Notes: a model not told the origin generated them from the letters alone. Counted from the stretch's first letter, positions 1 to 10,261 are shown. The stretch: DNA of 64,000 nucleotides from Streptomyces asoensis (GCF_016860545.1 NZ_BNEB01000001.1:186001-250000), one strand, 5' to 3'. Made by a program: numbers and translations.

Positions 1-1142
1 TCGGCGAGGGCGTGGTGCTCGGCGCGTACTCCTTCGACGCCTACAAGCACGACGGCAACGATGCCAGGGCCAAGGCCGGCAAGGCGCCCCTCGCCGAGGC
101 CGCCCTGCTCGGCGGGAAGCCGCGCGACGCCGCCCACAAGGCCGCGCTGCTGCGGGCCGCCGCCGTGGGCCAGGAGCTCAACCGCGCCCGCGACCTGATC
201 AACATGCCGCCGAACGACCTCGACCCCCAGGCGTTCGCGGCGCTGGCCCAGACGGCGGCCAAGGAGCACGGCATCAAGGTGCAGGTGCTCGACGAGAAGG
301 CCCTGACCAAGGGCGGCTACGGCGGCATCCTCGGCGTCGGCGCGGGCTCGGCCTCCGCCCCGCGCCTGGTGAAGCTGTCGTACACCTCCTCGAAGGCCGA
401 CAAGACCCTCGCCTTCGTCGGCAAGGGCATCACCTACGACTCGGGCGGCATCTCGCTGAAGCCGGCCGGCCACAACGAGACGATGAAGTGCGACATGAGC
501 GGTGCGGCGGCGGTCTTCGCCGCGGTCGTCGCCGCCGCGCGGCTCGGCCTCGAGGTGAACGTCACCGGCTGGCTCGCGCTGGCCGAGAACATGCCCTCCG
601 GCTCCGCCACCCGCCCGGGCGACGTGCTGCGCATGTACAGCGGCAAGACCGTCGAGGTCCTCAACACCGACGCCGAGGGCCGGCTGGTCCTGGCGGACGC
701 GCTGTGGGCGGCCTCCGCGGAGAAGCCGGACGCGATCGTCGACGTCGCGACGCTGACCGGCGCGATGATGCTGGCGCTGGGCAGCCGGACCTTCGGGATC
801 ATGGCGAACGACGACGCCTTCCGCACCGCGGTGCACGAGGCGGCCGAGGAGGTCGGCGAGCCGGCCTGGCCGATGCCGCTGCCGGAGCACCTGCGCAAGG
901 GCATGGACTCCACCGTCGCCGACATCGCGAACATGGGCGAGCGGATGGGCGGCGGGCTGGTGGCCGGTCTCTTCCTGCGGGAGTTCGTGGGCGAGGGGAT
1001 CACGTGGGCGCACCTCGACATCGCCGGACCGGCGTTCAACGAGGGCGGCCCGTTCGGTTACACGCCCAAGGGCGGCACCGGCACCGCCGTGCGGACGCTG
1101 GTGCGGCTGGCCGAGCTGACCGCCGCGGGCGATCTCGGATGA
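1..1142 (+). CDS. pepA: Leucyl aminopeptidase (M17), 3' part
   Basis: Cytosolic M17 metallo-aminopeptidase that removes N-terminal residues from peptides. The reading frame is open to the left edge of the window, so the N-terminal domain is missing. The visible part contains the M17 signature NTDAEGRLVLADAL, the metal-ligand region around CDMSGAAAV and the GKGITYDSGGISLKP segment with the catalytic lysine. The stop is TGA at 1140-1142. It is followed by a strong hairpin and then lpd on the same strand, as in other Streptomyces. Family assignment is secure. The true start lies outside the window. Confidence 0.95.
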   Translation, partial: GEGVVLGAYSFDAYKHDGNDARAKAGKAPLAEAALLGGKPRDAAHKAALLRAAAVGQELNRARDLINMPPNDLDPQAFAALAQTAAKEHGIKVQVLDEKALTKGGYGGILGVGAGSASAPRLVKLSYTSSKADKTLAFVGKGITYDSGGISLKPAGHNETMKCDMSGAAAVFAAVVAAARLGLEVNVTGWLALAENMPSGSATRPGDVLRMYSGKTVEVLNTDAEGRLVLADALWAASAEKPDAIVDVATLTGAMMLALGSRTFGIMANDDAFRTAVHEAAEEVGEPAWPMPLPEHLRKGMDSTVADIANMGERMGGGLVAGLFLREFVGEGITWAHLDIAGPAFNEGGPFGYTPKGGTGTAVRTLVRLAELTAAGDLG

Positions 1143-1186
1143 CGTTCGCCTGACGACCCGGTCGGTTTCCGTCGCACGGCGACCGC

Positions 1187-1225
1187 AGGGGCGTGGGGGC
1201 TGGTCGCGCAGTTCCCCGCGCCCCT
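1187..1225 (+). terminator. Hairpin after pepA, dispersed Streptomyces repeat
   Basis: Arms AGGGGCGTGGGG (1187-1198) and CCCCGCGCCCCT (1214-1225) form a 12-bp stem with one G-T pair and a 15-nt loop. The loop and right arm, including GCGCAGTTCCCCGCGCCCC, match an interspersed element I recognise as frequent between Streptomyces genes. It probably ends pepA transcription. There is no U tract, which is usual in this genus. Confidence 0.7.
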
Positions 1226-1414
1226 TTCGGGCGCTCATCTGAACGTGGGACGTCTCACACCCCGGCCCCGCGTCTCGTTCGCCTCCCGCAAGTGCGAAGA
1301 TGGGCCTCGGCAGGACAGGGCCCCCACCACAGGGCCGAAGAAAGAGCGGCCGGACACCAGCCGCCGGCGGTCAGCGACGACCGGCGCACGGCGCACATGC
1401 ATGGAGGACGTGAC

Positions 1415-2803
1415 GTGGCGAACGACGCCAGCACCGTTTTCGACCTAGTGATCCTCGGCGGTGGCAGTGGCGGTTACGCCGCGGCCCTGCGCGGGGCGCA
1501 GCTGGGACTGGACGTCGCCCTGATCGAGAAGGACAAGGTCGGCGGCACCTGCCTGCACCGGGGATGCATCCCCACCAAGGCCCTGCTGCACGCGGGCGAG
1601 ATCGCCGACCAGGCCCGCGAGAGCGAGCAGTTCGGCGTCAAGGCCACCTTCGAGGGCATCGACGTCCCCGCCGTCCACAAGTACAAGGACGGTGTCATCT
1701 CCGGCCTGTACAAGGGGCTCCAGGGGCTGATCGCCTCCCGCAAGGTGACGTACATCGAGGGTGAGGGCCGGCTGTCCTCCCCGACCTCCGTCGACGTCGG
1801 CGGACAGCGCGTCCAGGGCCGCCACGTGCTCCTCGCGACCGGCTCCGTGCCGAAGTCGCTGCCGGGCCTGGAGATCGACGGCGACCGGATCATCTCCTCG
1901 GACCACGCCCTCGTCCTGGACCGCGTGCCGAAGTCCGCGATCATCCTGGGCGGCGGTGTCATCGGCGTCGAGTTCGCCTCGGCCTGGAAGTCCTTCGGTT
2001 CCGACGTGACGGTCATCGAGGGCCTCAAGCACCTCGTCCCGGTCGAGGACGAGAACTCCTCCAAGCTGCTCGAGCGCGCGTTCCGCAAGCGCGGCATCAA
2101 GTTCAACCTCGGCACCTTCTTCTCCAAGGCCGAGTACACGGCCGACGGCGTCAAGGTCACGCTGGCCGACGGCAAGGAGTTCGAGGCCGAGGTCCTGCTG
2201 GTCGCGGTGGGCCGCGGGCCCGTCTCCGCCGGTCTCGGCTACGAGGAGCAGGGCATCGCGACGGACCGCGGCTACGTCCTGGTCGACGAGTACATGCGCA
2301 CCAACGTCCCGACCGTCTCGGCCGTCGGCGACCTGGTCCCCACGCTCCAGCTCGCGCACGTCGGCTTCGCCGAGGGCATGCTGGTGGCGGAGCGTCTGGC
2401 CGGCCAGAAGGTCGTCCCGATCGATTACGACGGTGTCCCCCGGGTGACGTACTGCCACCCCGAGGTCGCCTCCGTGGGCATCACCGAGGCCAAGGCCAAG
2501 GAGATCTACGGCGCGGACAAGGTCGTCGCTCTGAAGTACAACCTCGCGGGCAACGGCAAGAGCAAGATCCTGAACACCGCGGGCGAGATCAAGCTCGTCC
2601 AGGTGAAGGACGGCGCCGTGGTCGGCGTCCACATGGTCGGCGACCGCATGGGCGAGCAGGTCGGCGAAGCCCAGCTGATCTACAACTGGGAGGCGCTGCC
2701 CGCCGAGGTCGCGCAGCTCGTCCACGCCCACCCGACGCAGAACGAGGCGCTCGGCGAGGCTCACCTGGCCCTCGCGGGCAAGCCGCTGCACTCGCACGAC
2801 TGA
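1415..2803 (+). CDS. lpd: Dihydrolipoamide dehydrogenase (E3)
   Basis: FAD/NAD-dependent E3 that reoxidises dihydrolipoyl groups on the E2 subunit of pyruvate and 2-oxoglutarate dehydrogenases. From the chosen start, residues 11-20 are the FAD-binding GxGxxG region (LVILGGGSGG). C46 and C51 in GGTCLHRGCIPTK are the redox disulfide. The C-terminal HPTQNE motif carries the catalytic His-Glu pair. The frame is open much further upstream, but GTG at 1415 has GGAGG at 1403-1407 with 7-nt spacing and gives 462 residues, normal for E3. It lies 66 bp upstream of sucB, which encodes its lipoylated partner, so co-transcription is likely. Confidence 0.96.
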   Translation: MANDASTVFDLVILGGGSGGYAAALRGAQLGLDVALIEKDKVGGTCLHRGCIPTKALLHAGEIADQARESEQFGVKATFEGIDVPAVHKYKDGVISGLYKGLQGLIASRKVTYIEGEGRLSSPTSVDVGGQRVQGRHVLLATGSVPKSLPGLEIDGDRIISSDHALVLDRVPKSAIILGGGVIGVEFASAWKSFGSDVTVIEGLKHLVPVEDENSSKLLERAFRKRGIKFNLGTFFSKAEYTADGVKVTLADGKEFEAEVLLVAVGRGPVSAGLGYEEQGIATDRGYVLVDEYMRTNVPTVSAVGDLVPTLQLAHVGFAEGMLVAERLAGQKVVPIDYDGVPRVTYCHPEVASVGITEAKAKEIYGADKVVALKYNLAGNGKSKILNTAGEIKLVQVKDGAVVGVHMVGDRMGEQVGEAQLIYNWEALPAEVAQLVHAHPTQNEALGEAHLALAGKPLHSHD

Positions 2804-2869
2804 CCCTCGGTCGTAGCACGTCGAAGCGACGACTCAGACTTCCGCAATTCGTAAGGAGCAACCGAAACC

Positions 2870-4642
2870 ATGGCGGTTTCCGTAACCCTTCCGGCGCTCG
2901 GCGAGAGCGTCACCGAGGGCACTGTCACCCGCTGGCTGAAGGCCGAGGGTGAGCGCGTAGAGGCCGACGAGCCGCTGCTCGAGGTGTCGACCGACAAGGT
3001 CGACACCGAGATCCCCTCCCCCGCCGCCGGCATCCTGGCCTCCATCAAGGTCGCCGAGGACGAGACGGTCGAGGTCGGCGCCGAGCTGGCCGTCATCGAC
3101 GACGGCACCGGCGCCCCGGCCGCCGCTCCGGCGCCGGCCGCCGAGCCGGTCGCCGAGCCCGCCCCGGAGCCGGCCGCTGCCGCGCCGTCCACCGAGCAGG
3201 CGGCCCCGGCCCCCGCTCCCACCGCCGAGGCCGCCAGCGGCGGCGGTTCCGCCGAGGGCACGGACGTCGTCCTGCCCGCGCTCGGCGAGTCCGTCACCGA
3301 GGGCACCGTCACCCGCTGGCTGAAGCAGGTCGGCGAGGAGGTCGCCGAGGACGAGCCGCTGCTCGAGGTCTCGACCGACAAGGTCGACACCGAGATCCCG
3401 GCGCCCGTCGCCGGTGTGCTGCTCGAGATCACGGTCGGCGAGGACGAGACCGCCGAGGTCGGCGCCAAGCTCGCCGTCATCGGCGCCCCGGGCGCGGCTC
3501 CGGCCGCCGCCCCGGCCCCCGCCGCTCCGGCGCCCGCCGCCGCTGCCCCGGCCCCCGCGCCTGCCCCGGCTCCGGCCGCGCCGGCTCCTGCGCCCGCCCC
3601 CGCCCCGGCGCCCGCCCCGGTCGCCGCGGCCCCGGCCCCCGCGCCCGCGCCGGCCGCTCCGGCTCCGGTCGCCCCGGCCGCCCCCGCGCCCGTCGCTCCC
3701 GCGGGTGACGACGGCGCCTACGTGACCCCGCTGGTGCGCAAGCTCGCCGCCGAGAACGGCGTCGACCTGGCCGCCGTCAAGGGCACCGGTGTCGGCGGTC
3801 GTATCCGCAAGCAGGACGTCCTCGCCGCCGCCGAGGCCGCGAAGGCCGCCGCCGCGGCTCCGGCTCCGGCCGCCGCCGCGCCGAGCGCCGCGAAGAAGGC
3901 TCCGAAGCTGGAGGCCTCCCCGCTGCGCGGCCAGACCGTCAAGATGCCCCGCATCCGCAAGGTCATCGGCGACAACATGGTCAAGGCGCTGCACGAGCAG
4001 GCGCAGCTGTCCTCGGTCGTCGAGGTCGACATCACCCGGCTGATGAAGCTCCGCGCGCAGGCGAAGGACTCCTTCGCGGCCCGCGAGGGCGTCAAGCTCT
4101 CCCCGATGCCGTTCTTCGTGAAGGCAGCGGCCCAGGCGCTGAAGGCCCACCCGGCCGTCAACGCCCGGATCAACGTCGAAGAGGGCACGATCACCTACTT
4201 CGACACCGAGAGCATCGGTATCGCGGTGGACTCGGAGAAGGGCCTGATGACCCCGGTCATCAAGCACGCGGGCGACCTGAACATCGCCGGCATCGCCAAG
4301 GCCACGGCCGACCTGGCGGGCAAGGTCCGTGCGAACAAGATCACCCCGGACGAGCTGTCCGGCGCGACCTTCACCATCAGCAACACCGGCTCGCGCGGCG
4401 CGCTGTTCGACACGATCATCGTGCCGCCGAACCAGGTCGCGATCCTCGGCATCGGTGCCACGGTCAAGCGTCCGGCCGTCATCGAGACGGAGGAGGGCAC
4501 GGTCATCGGCGTCCGCGACATGACGTACCTGACCCTGTCCTACGACCACCGTCTGGTCGACGGCGCCGACGCGGCCCGTTACCTGACCGCGGTCAAGGCG
4601 ATCCTGGAGGCCGGCGAGTTCGAGGTCGAGCTCGGCCTCTGA
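2870..4642 (+). CDS. sucB: 2-oxo-acid dehydrogenase E2 acyltransferase with two lipoyl domains
   Basis: E2 core of the pyruvate/2-oxoglutarate dehydrogenase complex, 590 residues. There are two lipoyl domains (about 2-76 and 131-205), each with a DKVDTE motif; the modified lysines are K43 and K171. Ala/Pro-rich swinging-arm linkers follow, then a peripheral-subunit-binding domain ([16 protein letters not shown]) and the acyltransferase domain ending in the catalytic DHRLVDG motif. Homologues are usually annotated SucB, but its place between lpd and aceE fits an E2p (AceF) role, and in actinobacteria one E2 may serve both complexes. AAGGAG lies upstream of ATG 2870. LipB and LipA, which would build its cofactor, are encoded at 18.1-20.0 kb. 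Confidence 0.95.
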   Translation: MAVSVTLPALGESVTEGTVTRWLKAEGERVEADEPLLEVSTDKVDTEIPSPAAGILASIKVAEDETVEVGAELAVIDDGTGAPAAAPAPAAEPVAEPAPEPAAAAPSTEQAAPAPAPTAEAASGGGSAEGTDVVLPALGESVTEGTVTRWLKQVGEEVAEDEPLLEVSTDKVDTEIPAPVAGVLLEITVGEDETAEVGAKLAVIGAPGAAPAAAPAPAAPAPAAAAPAPAPAPAPAAPAPAPAPAPAPAPVAAAPAPAPAPAAPAPVAPAAPAPVAPAGDDGAYVTPLVRKLAAENGVDLAAVKGTGVGGRIRKQDVLAAAEAAKAAAAAPAPAAAAPSAAKKAPKLEASPLRGQTVKMPRIRKVIGDNMVKALHEQAQLSSVVEVDITRLMKLRAQAKDSFAAREGVKLSPMPFFVKAAAQALKAHPAVNARINVEEGTITYFDTESIGIAVDSEKGLMTPVIKHAGDLNIAGIAKATADLAGKVRANKITPDELSGATFTISNTGSRGALFDTIIVPPNQVAILGIGATVKRPAVIETEEGTVIGVRDMTYLTLSYDHRLVDGADAARYLTAVKAILEAGEFEVELGL

Positions 4643-4674
4643 CCTGCCGGTGACCCCCACGGCTCAGCACGGGT

Positions 4675-4702
4675 GCCCCCGTCCGGACTTCCGGGCGGGG
4701 GC
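4675..4702 (+). terminator. Intrinsic-type terminator after sucB
   Basis: GCCCCCGTCCGG (4675-4686) pairs with CCGGGCGGGGGC (4691-4702) around an ACTT loop, a 12-bp stem with one G-T pair, followed by TTT. It separates lpd-sucB from the GntR gene. Confidence 0.85.
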
Positions 4703-4906
4703 TTTCCGTTCGCCGGTCCCGGACGGCTCCCGGCCGGGACCTGTCCGGTACCGGTCTTTACAGAGCGGCTCCGGTGTGGACGTGTAAGTCTCGTCTCACC
4801 TGCGTAAAAGCGCCCCCGTGCGCCTCTCCTCCACGGGCCCCCGGCCGTATTGTCTAAACGTCAAACGCCCCCGGAGGCCCGTGCGGCCCCTCTCGAAGGA
4901 GCCTTC

Positions 4907-5530
4907 ATGACCGCGCCCGTCGTCCACTCGCTGCGCGAACAGATCCGCGAGCACATCGTGGAGGGGATCGTCAGCGGGCGCTGGAAGCCGGGCGAGCGGA
5001 TCGTGGAGCGCCGGATCGCGACCGAGCTGGAGGTCAGCCAGACGCCGGTGCGGGAGGCGCTGCGCGAGCTGGAGTCGCTGCGGTTGATCGAGTCCGCGCC
5101 GAACAAGGGCGTGCGGGTGCGCAACCTGACGGCCGCGGACCTGGAGGAGAGCTACCCCGTGCGGGCCGGTCTGGAGGCGATCGCGGCGGAGCTGGCCGCG
5201 CAGCGCCTGGCCGACGACTGCTCGGCGCTCGAACCGCATGTCGCCGCGCTGTACGAGGCGGACCGCGACGCGGACGGCACGGCCCAGGTGCGGCACACCG
5301 TCGGGTTCCACCGTGAGCTGGTGCGGGCGGCGGGCAACTCGGTCCTGCTGCACACCTGGGAGGGTCTCGGCATCGAGGTGTTCACGGCGCTGTCGATCCG
5401 CTGGCTGGGGACCGTGCAGCAGTCGTACGCGGAGGAGCACGAGGAGCTCGTCCAGGCGTTCCGGCGGCAGGATCCGAGGATCGCCGAGCTGGTGAAGGCG
5501 CACGTCCTGGGGTGCGCTCCCCGCCCGTAG
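4907..5530 (+). CDS. GntR-family (FadR/FCD) transcriptional regulator
   Basis: DNA-binding regulator of 207 residues. The N-terminal winged helix-turn-helix is typical GntR (SLREQIREHIVEGIVSGRWKPGERI, then TPVREALRELESLRLIE). The C-terminal helical FCD domain has spaced histidines (HVAALYEADR, HTVGFHRELVRAAGN) that in this family bind a metal or a carboxylic acid. The frame opens earlier at TTG 4850, but ATG 4907 has AAGGAG at 4896-4901 and fits the family start. It lies 300 bp upstream of aceE on the same strand, between the E2/E3 and E1 genes, so control of pyruvate dehydrogenase is a reasonable inference. The ligand is unknown. Confidence 0.9.
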   Translation: MTAPVVHSLREQIREHIVEGIVSGRWKPGERIVERRIATELEVSQTPVREALRELESLRLIESAPNKGVRVRNLTAADLEESYPVRAGLEAIAAELAAQRLADDCSALEPHVAALYEADRDADGTAQVRHTVGFHRELVRAAGNSVLLHTWEGLGIEVFTALSIRWLGTVQQSYAEEHEELVQAFRRQDPRIAELVKAHVLGCAPRP

Positions 5531-5602
5531 GCGCCGTTGTTCAGTGGAGCGTACACGCGCTCATACGTGGGCTCCGACCTGCGAAAACCCCCATTTCACG
5601 CG

Positions 5603-5635
5603 GCACCGGGTGCCTGCCCGACAGGCACCCCGTGC
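5603..5635 (+). terminator. Hairpin downstream of the GntR gene
   Basis: Arms GCACCGGGTGCCTG (5603-5616) and CAGGCACCCCGTGC (5622-5635) pair in 13 of 14 positions around a 5-nt loop. It lies about 75 bp after the GntR stop and probably ends that transcript before the aceE promoter. Confidence 0.65.
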
Positions 5636-5668
5636 CTACTTTCTCGCAATCGAGAGGTTTTGCCCTTC

Positions 5669-5704
5669 AACCCTTTGATCGATCATCGATCAGGGGGTTA
5701 CAGT
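5669..5704 (+). promoter_or_regulatory. Candidate aceE operator and promoter
   Basis: A perfect palindrome TGATCGA-TCA-TCGATCA lies at 5676-5692. Flanking bases extend it to a 14-bp imperfect stem (5669-5682 with 5686-5699). It ends beside a -10-like TACAGT (5699-5704) and so would cover the -35 region of a promoter about 130 bp before the aceE start. This arrangement fits a repressor site. The adjacent GntR protein is the first candidate, although the sequence is not the textbook FadR site. The rest of the 303-bp gap 5531-5833 holds only the hairpin at 5603-5635. Confidence 0.55.
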
Positions 5705-5833
5705 CCTCGACGGGCCGCTGGCGGAGCCACACACGGCATCGCACCAGAGCCCCACGCCCTGTCCTGCCAAAGACCGAGGGCACCCCCCGATACACCTCAC
5801 AGGGAACCCCCTTCGACTGAGGAAGGCGGCGAC

Positions 5834-8539
5834 ATGACCGACCCCCAGGCCATCCAGCCCAGCGCGCTCGACCAGCTCCCCGACCGGGACCCGGAGGAGA
5901 CCGCCGAATGGCAGGCCTCCCTGGACGCGGTCGCCAAGGCGGCCGGGCCGCACCGTGCCGCGTACCTGATGCGCCGCACGCTGGAGCGCGCCGAGGGCAA
6001 CGGCATCGCGCTGCCCAAGCTGCTCGAGACGGACTACGTCAACACCATCCCCACCTCCGCCGAGCCCTCCGCGCCCGGTGACCCGGAGATGGAGCGCAGG
6101 ATCACCGCGTGGAACCGCTGGAACGCGGCCGCGATGGTCACCCGGGGCAGCAAGCACGGCGTCGGCGGCCACATCGCCACCTTCGCCTCCGCCGCCTGGC
6201 TCTACGAGACCGGCTTCAACCACTTCTTCAAGGGCAAGGAGGCCGACGGGTCGGGCGACCAGCTCTACATCCAGGGCCACGCCTCCCCCGGCATCTACGC
6301 CCGCGCCTTCCTCGACGGCCGGCTGACCGAGCAGCACCTCGACAACTTCCGCCAGGAGGCGGGCGGCAACGGCCTCCCGTCGTACCCGCACCCGCGCCGG
6401 CTGCCCTGGCTGTGGGAGTTCCCGACGGTGTCGATGGGTCTCGGCCCGCTCTCCGCCATCTACCAGGCGCGCTTCAACCGCTACCTCACCAACCGCGGCA
6501 TCAAGGACGTCTCCGCGTCCCACGTGTGGGCGTTCCTCGGTGACGGCGAGATGGACGAGCCCGAGTCGACGGCGGCCCTCGCCCTCGCCTCCCGCGAGGG
6601 TCTGGACAACCTGACCTTCGTCATCAACTGCAACCTCCAGCGCCTCGACGGTCCGGTCCGCGCGAACTTCAAGATCGTGCAGGAGCTGGAGGCCCAGTTC
6701 CGCGGCGCCGGCTGGAACGTGATCAAGTCGCTGTGGGGCTCCGCCTGGGACGAGCTGTTCCAGCTCGACACCACGGGCGCGCTGGTACGCCGGCTGCGCG
6801 AGGTGCCGGACGCCCAGGTCCAGACGTACCAGACGCGCGGCGCCGCCTACATCCGCGAGGACTTCTTCGGCAAGGACCCGGCCCTGGCCGAGCTGGCGAA
6901 GCTGCTGAGCGACGACAAGATCCTCGAGTGCTTCCACCTCTCCCGCGGTGGTCACGAGGCGCGCAAGGTGTTCGCCGCCTACAAGGCCGCCGTGGAGTTC
7001 AAGGGCGCCCCGACGGTCATCCTGGCCCAGACGGTCAAGGGCCACACCCTCGGCGAGGGCTTCGCGTCGAAGAACGCCAACCACCAGATGAAGAAGCTCT
7101 CGGTGGACGAGTTCAAGACGATGCGCGACCTGCTCGAGCTGCCCATCAAGGACGCCGACTTCGTCGACGGCGTGGTCCCCTACGGCCACCCCGGCGCCGA
7201 CTCCCCCGAGGTCCGTTACCTCCAGGAGCGGCGCGCGGCCCTCGGCGGCCCGGCCCCGGCCCGCCGTACGCACGCGCTCGCGCCGCTGCCGGCTCCCGCC
7301 GACAAGGCGTTCGCCTCCTTCGACAAGGGCTCCGGCTCCCAGAACGTGGCCACTACGATGGCCTTCGTCCGGCTGGTCAAGGACCTAGTCCGCGACAAGG
7401 AGACGGGCCGGCGCTGGGTGCCGATCGTCCCCGACGAGGCGCGCACCTTCGGCATGGAGAGCCTGTTCCCGTCGCTCGGGATCTACTCCCCCAAGGGCCA
7501 GACGTACGAGCCGGTCGACCGCGACCAGCTGATGTACTACAAGGAGGCCAAGAACGGCCAGATCCTCAACGAGGGGATCACCGAGGCCGGTTCGATGGCC
7601 GACTTCATCGCCGCTTCCACCGCGTACGCCACGCACGGCGAGGCGATGATCCCGTTCTACATCTTCTACTCGATGTTCGGCTGGCAGCGCACGGCCGACC
7701 AGATGTGGCAGCTCGGCGACCAGCTCGGCCGCGGCTTCCTCGTCGGCGCGACGGCCGGCCGCACGACCCTGACGGGCGAGGGCCTCCAGCACGCCGACGG
7801 CCACTCCCCGGTCATCGCCGCGACCAACCCGGCCGCGCTCAGCTACGACCCGGCGTTCGCCTACGAGATCGCGGCGATCGTCAAGGACGGTCTGCGCCGG
7901 ATGTACGGCGAGGCCGCCCCCGGTGAGGACCAGAACGTCTTCTACTACCTCACCGTCTACAACGAGCCGATGCCGCAGCCGGCCAAGCCGTCGGACCCCG
8001 GTGTCGACCAGGGCATCCTCAAGGGCCTGTACCGCTTCAACACGGCGGAGTCGGCGGGCGTGCAGGTGGCCGCCGCCAATGCCCCGCGCATCCAGCTGCT
8101 GGGCTCCGGCACGGCGATCCACTGGGTGCTCAAGGCGCAGCGGATGCTGGCCGAGGAGTGGGGTGTGGCCTCGGACGTGTGGTCCGCCACCTCCTGGACC
8201 GAGCTGCGCCGCGACGCGCTGGAGGCCGACGCGGCCCTGCTGCGCGGCGAGGAGCGGCTGCCGTACGTCCGGCAGGCCCTCCAGGGCGCCGAGGGCCCCG
8301 TCCTCGCCGTCTCGGACTACATGCGCCAGGTCCCCGACCAGATCGCGCAGTGGGTCGAGCAGGACTGGTCCTCGCTGGGCGCGGACGGCTTCGGCCTCTC
8401 CGACACCCGTGAGGCGGCCCGCCGGCACTTCGGCGTCGACGCGGAGTCGGTCGTCGTGGCCGCGCTCGCGCAGCTCGCCCGCCGCGGCGAGGTCAAGGCG
8501 ACCGCGGTGAAGGAGGCGCGCGAGCGCTACGGCCTGTAG
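5834..8539 (+). CDS. aceE: Pyruvate dehydrogenase E1 component, homodimeric type
   Basis: Thiamine-diphosphate enzyme that decarboxylates pyruvate and acetylates the lipoyl groups of E2. It has 901 residues, the usual length of actinobacterial AceE. The ThDP motif begins [10 protein letters not shown] and ends near [14 protein letters not shown]. The N-terminal segment contains [18 protein letters not shown] and [16 protein letters not shown] stretches conserved in this family. The frame is open from 5537, but ATG 5834 has AGGAAGG just upstream and removes a non-conserved leader. It is the third enzyme of the complex, with lpd and sucB about 1.2 kb upstream, and is followed by a perfect terminator. 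Confidence 0.96.
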   Translation: MTDPQAIQPSALDQLPDRDPEETAEWQASLDAVAKAAGPHRAAYLMRRTLERAEGNGIALPKLLETDYVNTIPTSAEPSAPGDPEMERRITAWNRWNAAAMVTRGSKHGVGGHIATFASAAWLYETGFNHFFKGKEADGSGDQLYIQGHASPGIYARAFLDGRLTEQHLDNFRQEAGGNGLPSYPHPRRLPWLWEFPTVSMGLGPLSAIYQARFNRYLTNRGIKDVSASHVWAFLGDGEMDEPESTAALALASREGLDNLTFVINCNLQRLDGPVRANFKIVQELEAQFRGAGWNVIKSLWGSAWDELFQLDTTGALVRRLREVPDAQVQTYQTRGAAYIREDFFGKDPALAELAKLLSDDKILECFHLSRGGHEARKVFAAYKAAVEFKGAPTVILAQTVKGHTLGEGFASKNANHQMKKLSVDEFKTMRDLLELPIKDADFVDGVVPYGHPGADSPEVRYLQERRAALGGPAPARRTHALAPLPAPADKAFASFDKGSGSQNVATTMAFVRLVKDLVRDKETGRRWVPIVPDEARTFGMESLFPSLGIYSPKGQTYEPVDRDQLMYYKEAKNGQILNEGITEAGSMADFIAASTAYATHGEAMIPFYIFYSMFGWQRTADQMWQLGDQLGRGFLVGATAGRTTLTGEGLQHADGHSPVIAATNPAALSYDPAFAYEIAAIVKDGLRRMYGEAAPGEDQNVFYYLTVYNEPMPQPAKPSDPGVDQGILKGLYRFNTAESAGVQVAAANAPRIQLLGSGTAIHWVLKAQRMLAEEWGVASDVWSATSWTELRRDALEADAALLRGEERLPYVRQALQGAEGPVLAVSDYMRQVPDQIAQWVEQDWSSLGADGFGLSDTREAARRHFGVDAESVVVAALAQLARRGEVKATAVKEARERYGL

Positions 8540-8551
8540 GTCACGTTTCGA

Positions 8552-8587
8552 CGAAGGGGGGTACGGCTGCGGCCGTACCCCCCTTCG
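8552..8587 (+). terminator. Perfect 16-bp terminator hairpin after aceE
   Basis: CGAAGGGGGGTACGGC (8552-8567) and GCCGTACCCCCCTTCG (8572-8587) are exact inverted repeats around TGCG. The hairpin starts 12 bp after the aceE stop. Confidence 0.9.
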
Positions 8588-8616
8588 CTGTCGGTGGGCC
8601 CCGGCATCATGTCCCC

Positions 8617-9672
8617 ATGCGCGCTGCCCGCCTCATCAAGATGGTGCTGCTCCTGCAGTCCCGGCCCACCATGACCGCGTCCGAACTGGCCCGGGAACTG
8701 GAGGTGTCGGAGCGGACCGTCACCCGGGACGCGCAGGCGCTGTCCGAGGCGGGCGTGCCGGTGTACGCGGAGCGGGGGCGGGCGGGGGGCTACCGGCTCG
8801 TCGGGGGGTACCGGACGCGGCTGACGGGGCTGGCGCGCGGTGAGGCCGAGGCGCTGTTCCTGAGCGGGGTGCCGGGGGCGCTGCGCGAGATGGGGCTCGA
8901 GGACGTGGCGTCGGCCGCCCGGCTGAAGGTGTCGGCGGCCCTGCTGCCCTCGCTGCGCGACGCCCCGCGTACGGCGGCGCAGCGGTTCCATCTGGACGCG
9001 CCCGCCTGGTTCCGGGAACCGGCCGCGCCGGCCCTGCTGCCGCTGATCGCGGACGCGGTGTGGGACGACCGGCGCGTGAGCGCGCGCTACCGGCGCGGGG
9101 AGAGCGAGGTGGTGCGGGAGCTGGAGCCGTACGGGCTCGTGCTCAAGGCGGGCGTCTGGTACCTGTGCGCCCGGGTGCGCGGCACGGCGTCGGGGGCGGC
9201 CCCGGAGAAGGGCTCGGGGGCGGCCGCGGAGAAGGCGGCGGCCGCTGAGAGGGGGGCGGGGGCGTTGCGGACGTACCGCATCGACCGGTTCGTCGGGGCC
9301 GAGGCATTGAAGGATCGTTTCAGCAGGGACGAGGACTTCGACCTGCCCGGCTTCTGGGGTGCGCAGGCCGAGCGGTTCGCGCGGTCGATCCTGCGGTCCG
9401 AGGTGGTCCTGCGGCTCTCTCCCGCGGGGGTGCGCGCACTGCCGCACGCCGTGGACCCGGTCGCCGCCCGGGACGCGCTGGGGTGCGCCGCGCGGCCGGA
9501 CGAGGACGGCTGGGTGACGCTCACCCTGCGGGTGGAGTCGGAGGAGGTCGCGCACACCCAGCTCAGGGCGCTGGGACCGGAGGCCGAGGTCGTCTCCCCC
9601 GCCGCGCTGCGGGAACGGTTCACCGCGGAGGCGGCACGGCTGACGGCGCTCTACGGCGTTCCCGGGGAGTGA
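8617..9672 (+). CDS. HTH/WYL-domain transcriptional regulator
   Basis: Helix-turn-helix regulator of 351 residues. The N-terminus (residues 1-60) is a DeoR/HTH_11-type wHTH with the pattern ELARELEVSERTVTRDAQAL. The central and C-terminal part (about 145-330) is a WYL domain with the name-giving sequence in GVWYLCARV followed by TYRIDRF. An Ala/Glu-rich insertion (about residues 189-210) sits inside the WYL domain. Such proteins sense small ligands or nucleic acids. The target is unknown. The start ATG 8617 has no clear ribosome site, and the aceE terminator lies just upstream, so it has its own transcript. Confidence 0.88.
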   Translation: MRAARLIKMVLLLQSRPTMTASELARELEVSERTVTRDAQALSEAGVPVYAERGRAGGYRLVGGYRTRLTGLARGEAEALFLSGVPGALREMGLEDVASAARLKVSAALLPSLRDAPRTAAQRFHLDAPAWFREPAAPALLPLIADAVWDDRRVSARYRRGESEVVRELEPYGLVLKAGVWYLCARVRGTASGAAPEKGSGAAAEKAAAAERGAGALRTYRIDRFVGAEALKDRFSRDEDFDLPGFWGAQAERFARSILRSEVVLRLSPAGVRALPHAVDPVAARDALGCAARPDEDGWVTLTLRVESEEVAHTQLRALGPEAEVVSPAALRERFTAEAARLTALYGVPGE

Positions 9673-9739
9673 AGGTCCCGTCGCGATCCCGGGCACTCCG
9701 GGTGCGTGGCGCACGGCGAGGCACGATGCTGGACGCGTG

Positions 9740-10261
9740 ATGGACGAGACGGAGTTCTGGGAGCTGGTGGACGCCTCGCGCGAGGCCGCCGAGGGCGATC
9801 CGGAGGAGCAGGCCGATCTGCTCGTCGAGCGGCTGGTCCGCCTGGACCCGGAGTCCGTGCTCGACTTCTCGCGGCACTTCGAGTCCCGCTTCAACCGCGC
9901 CTACCGCTGGGACCTGTGGGGCGCCGCCTCGCTGCTCCTGAACGGGGCGGGCGACGACGTCTTCGACTTCTTCCGGTGCTGGCTGATCGGACAGGGCCGC
10001 GAGGTCTTCGAGGGCGCCCTGCACAACGACCCGGACGCGCTCGCCGACCTGCTGGACGACTTCGACGAGGAGATCGACGGCGACGGCGAGGAACTCGGCT
10101 ACGCGGCCGACGAGGCCTACGAGCAGCTCACCGGGACCGTCGCCCCGGACCTGGGCATCCCGCCCGCGCCCGCCGAACCCGAGGGCACTCCGGTCGCCCT
10201 GGAGAACGAGGGGGCGCTGGCCGAGCGGTATCCCCGGCTGTGGCAGCGCTTCAAGGAGTGA
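9740..10261 (+). CDS. DUF4240 domain protein
   Basis: Acidic cytosolic protein of 173 residues. The N-terminal EFWELVDASREAAEGDPEEQA and the following aromatic helices (SRHFESRFNRAYRWDLWGAA, FDFFRCWLIGQGREVFE) match the DUF4240 pattern, which has no known biochemical role and is often found in polymorphic-toxin immunity contexts. No toxin gene is visible here. GTG 9737 directly precedes ATG 9740 and either could start. The stop codon lies inside a hairpin shared with the convergent gene downstream. Confidence 0.8.
   Translation: MDETEFWELVDASREAAEGDPEEQADLLVERLVRLDPESVLDFSRHFESRFNRAYRWDLWGAASLLLNGAGDDVFDFFRCWLIGQGREVFEGALHNDPDALADLLDDFDEEIDGDGEELGYAADEAYEQLTGTVAPDLGIPPAPAEPEGTPVALENEGALAERYPRLWQRFKE

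Noticed and set aside
3484..3711. Ala/Pro-rich stretch of sucB as a mobile or expanded repeat
   Set aside because: Such linkers are normal between lipoyl and binding domains of E2 proteins.
2834..4660. Long minus-strand open frame opposite sucB
   Set aside because: High-GC shadow: Gly/Arg/Asp-rich repeats with no domain, exactly antisense to a complete E2 gene.
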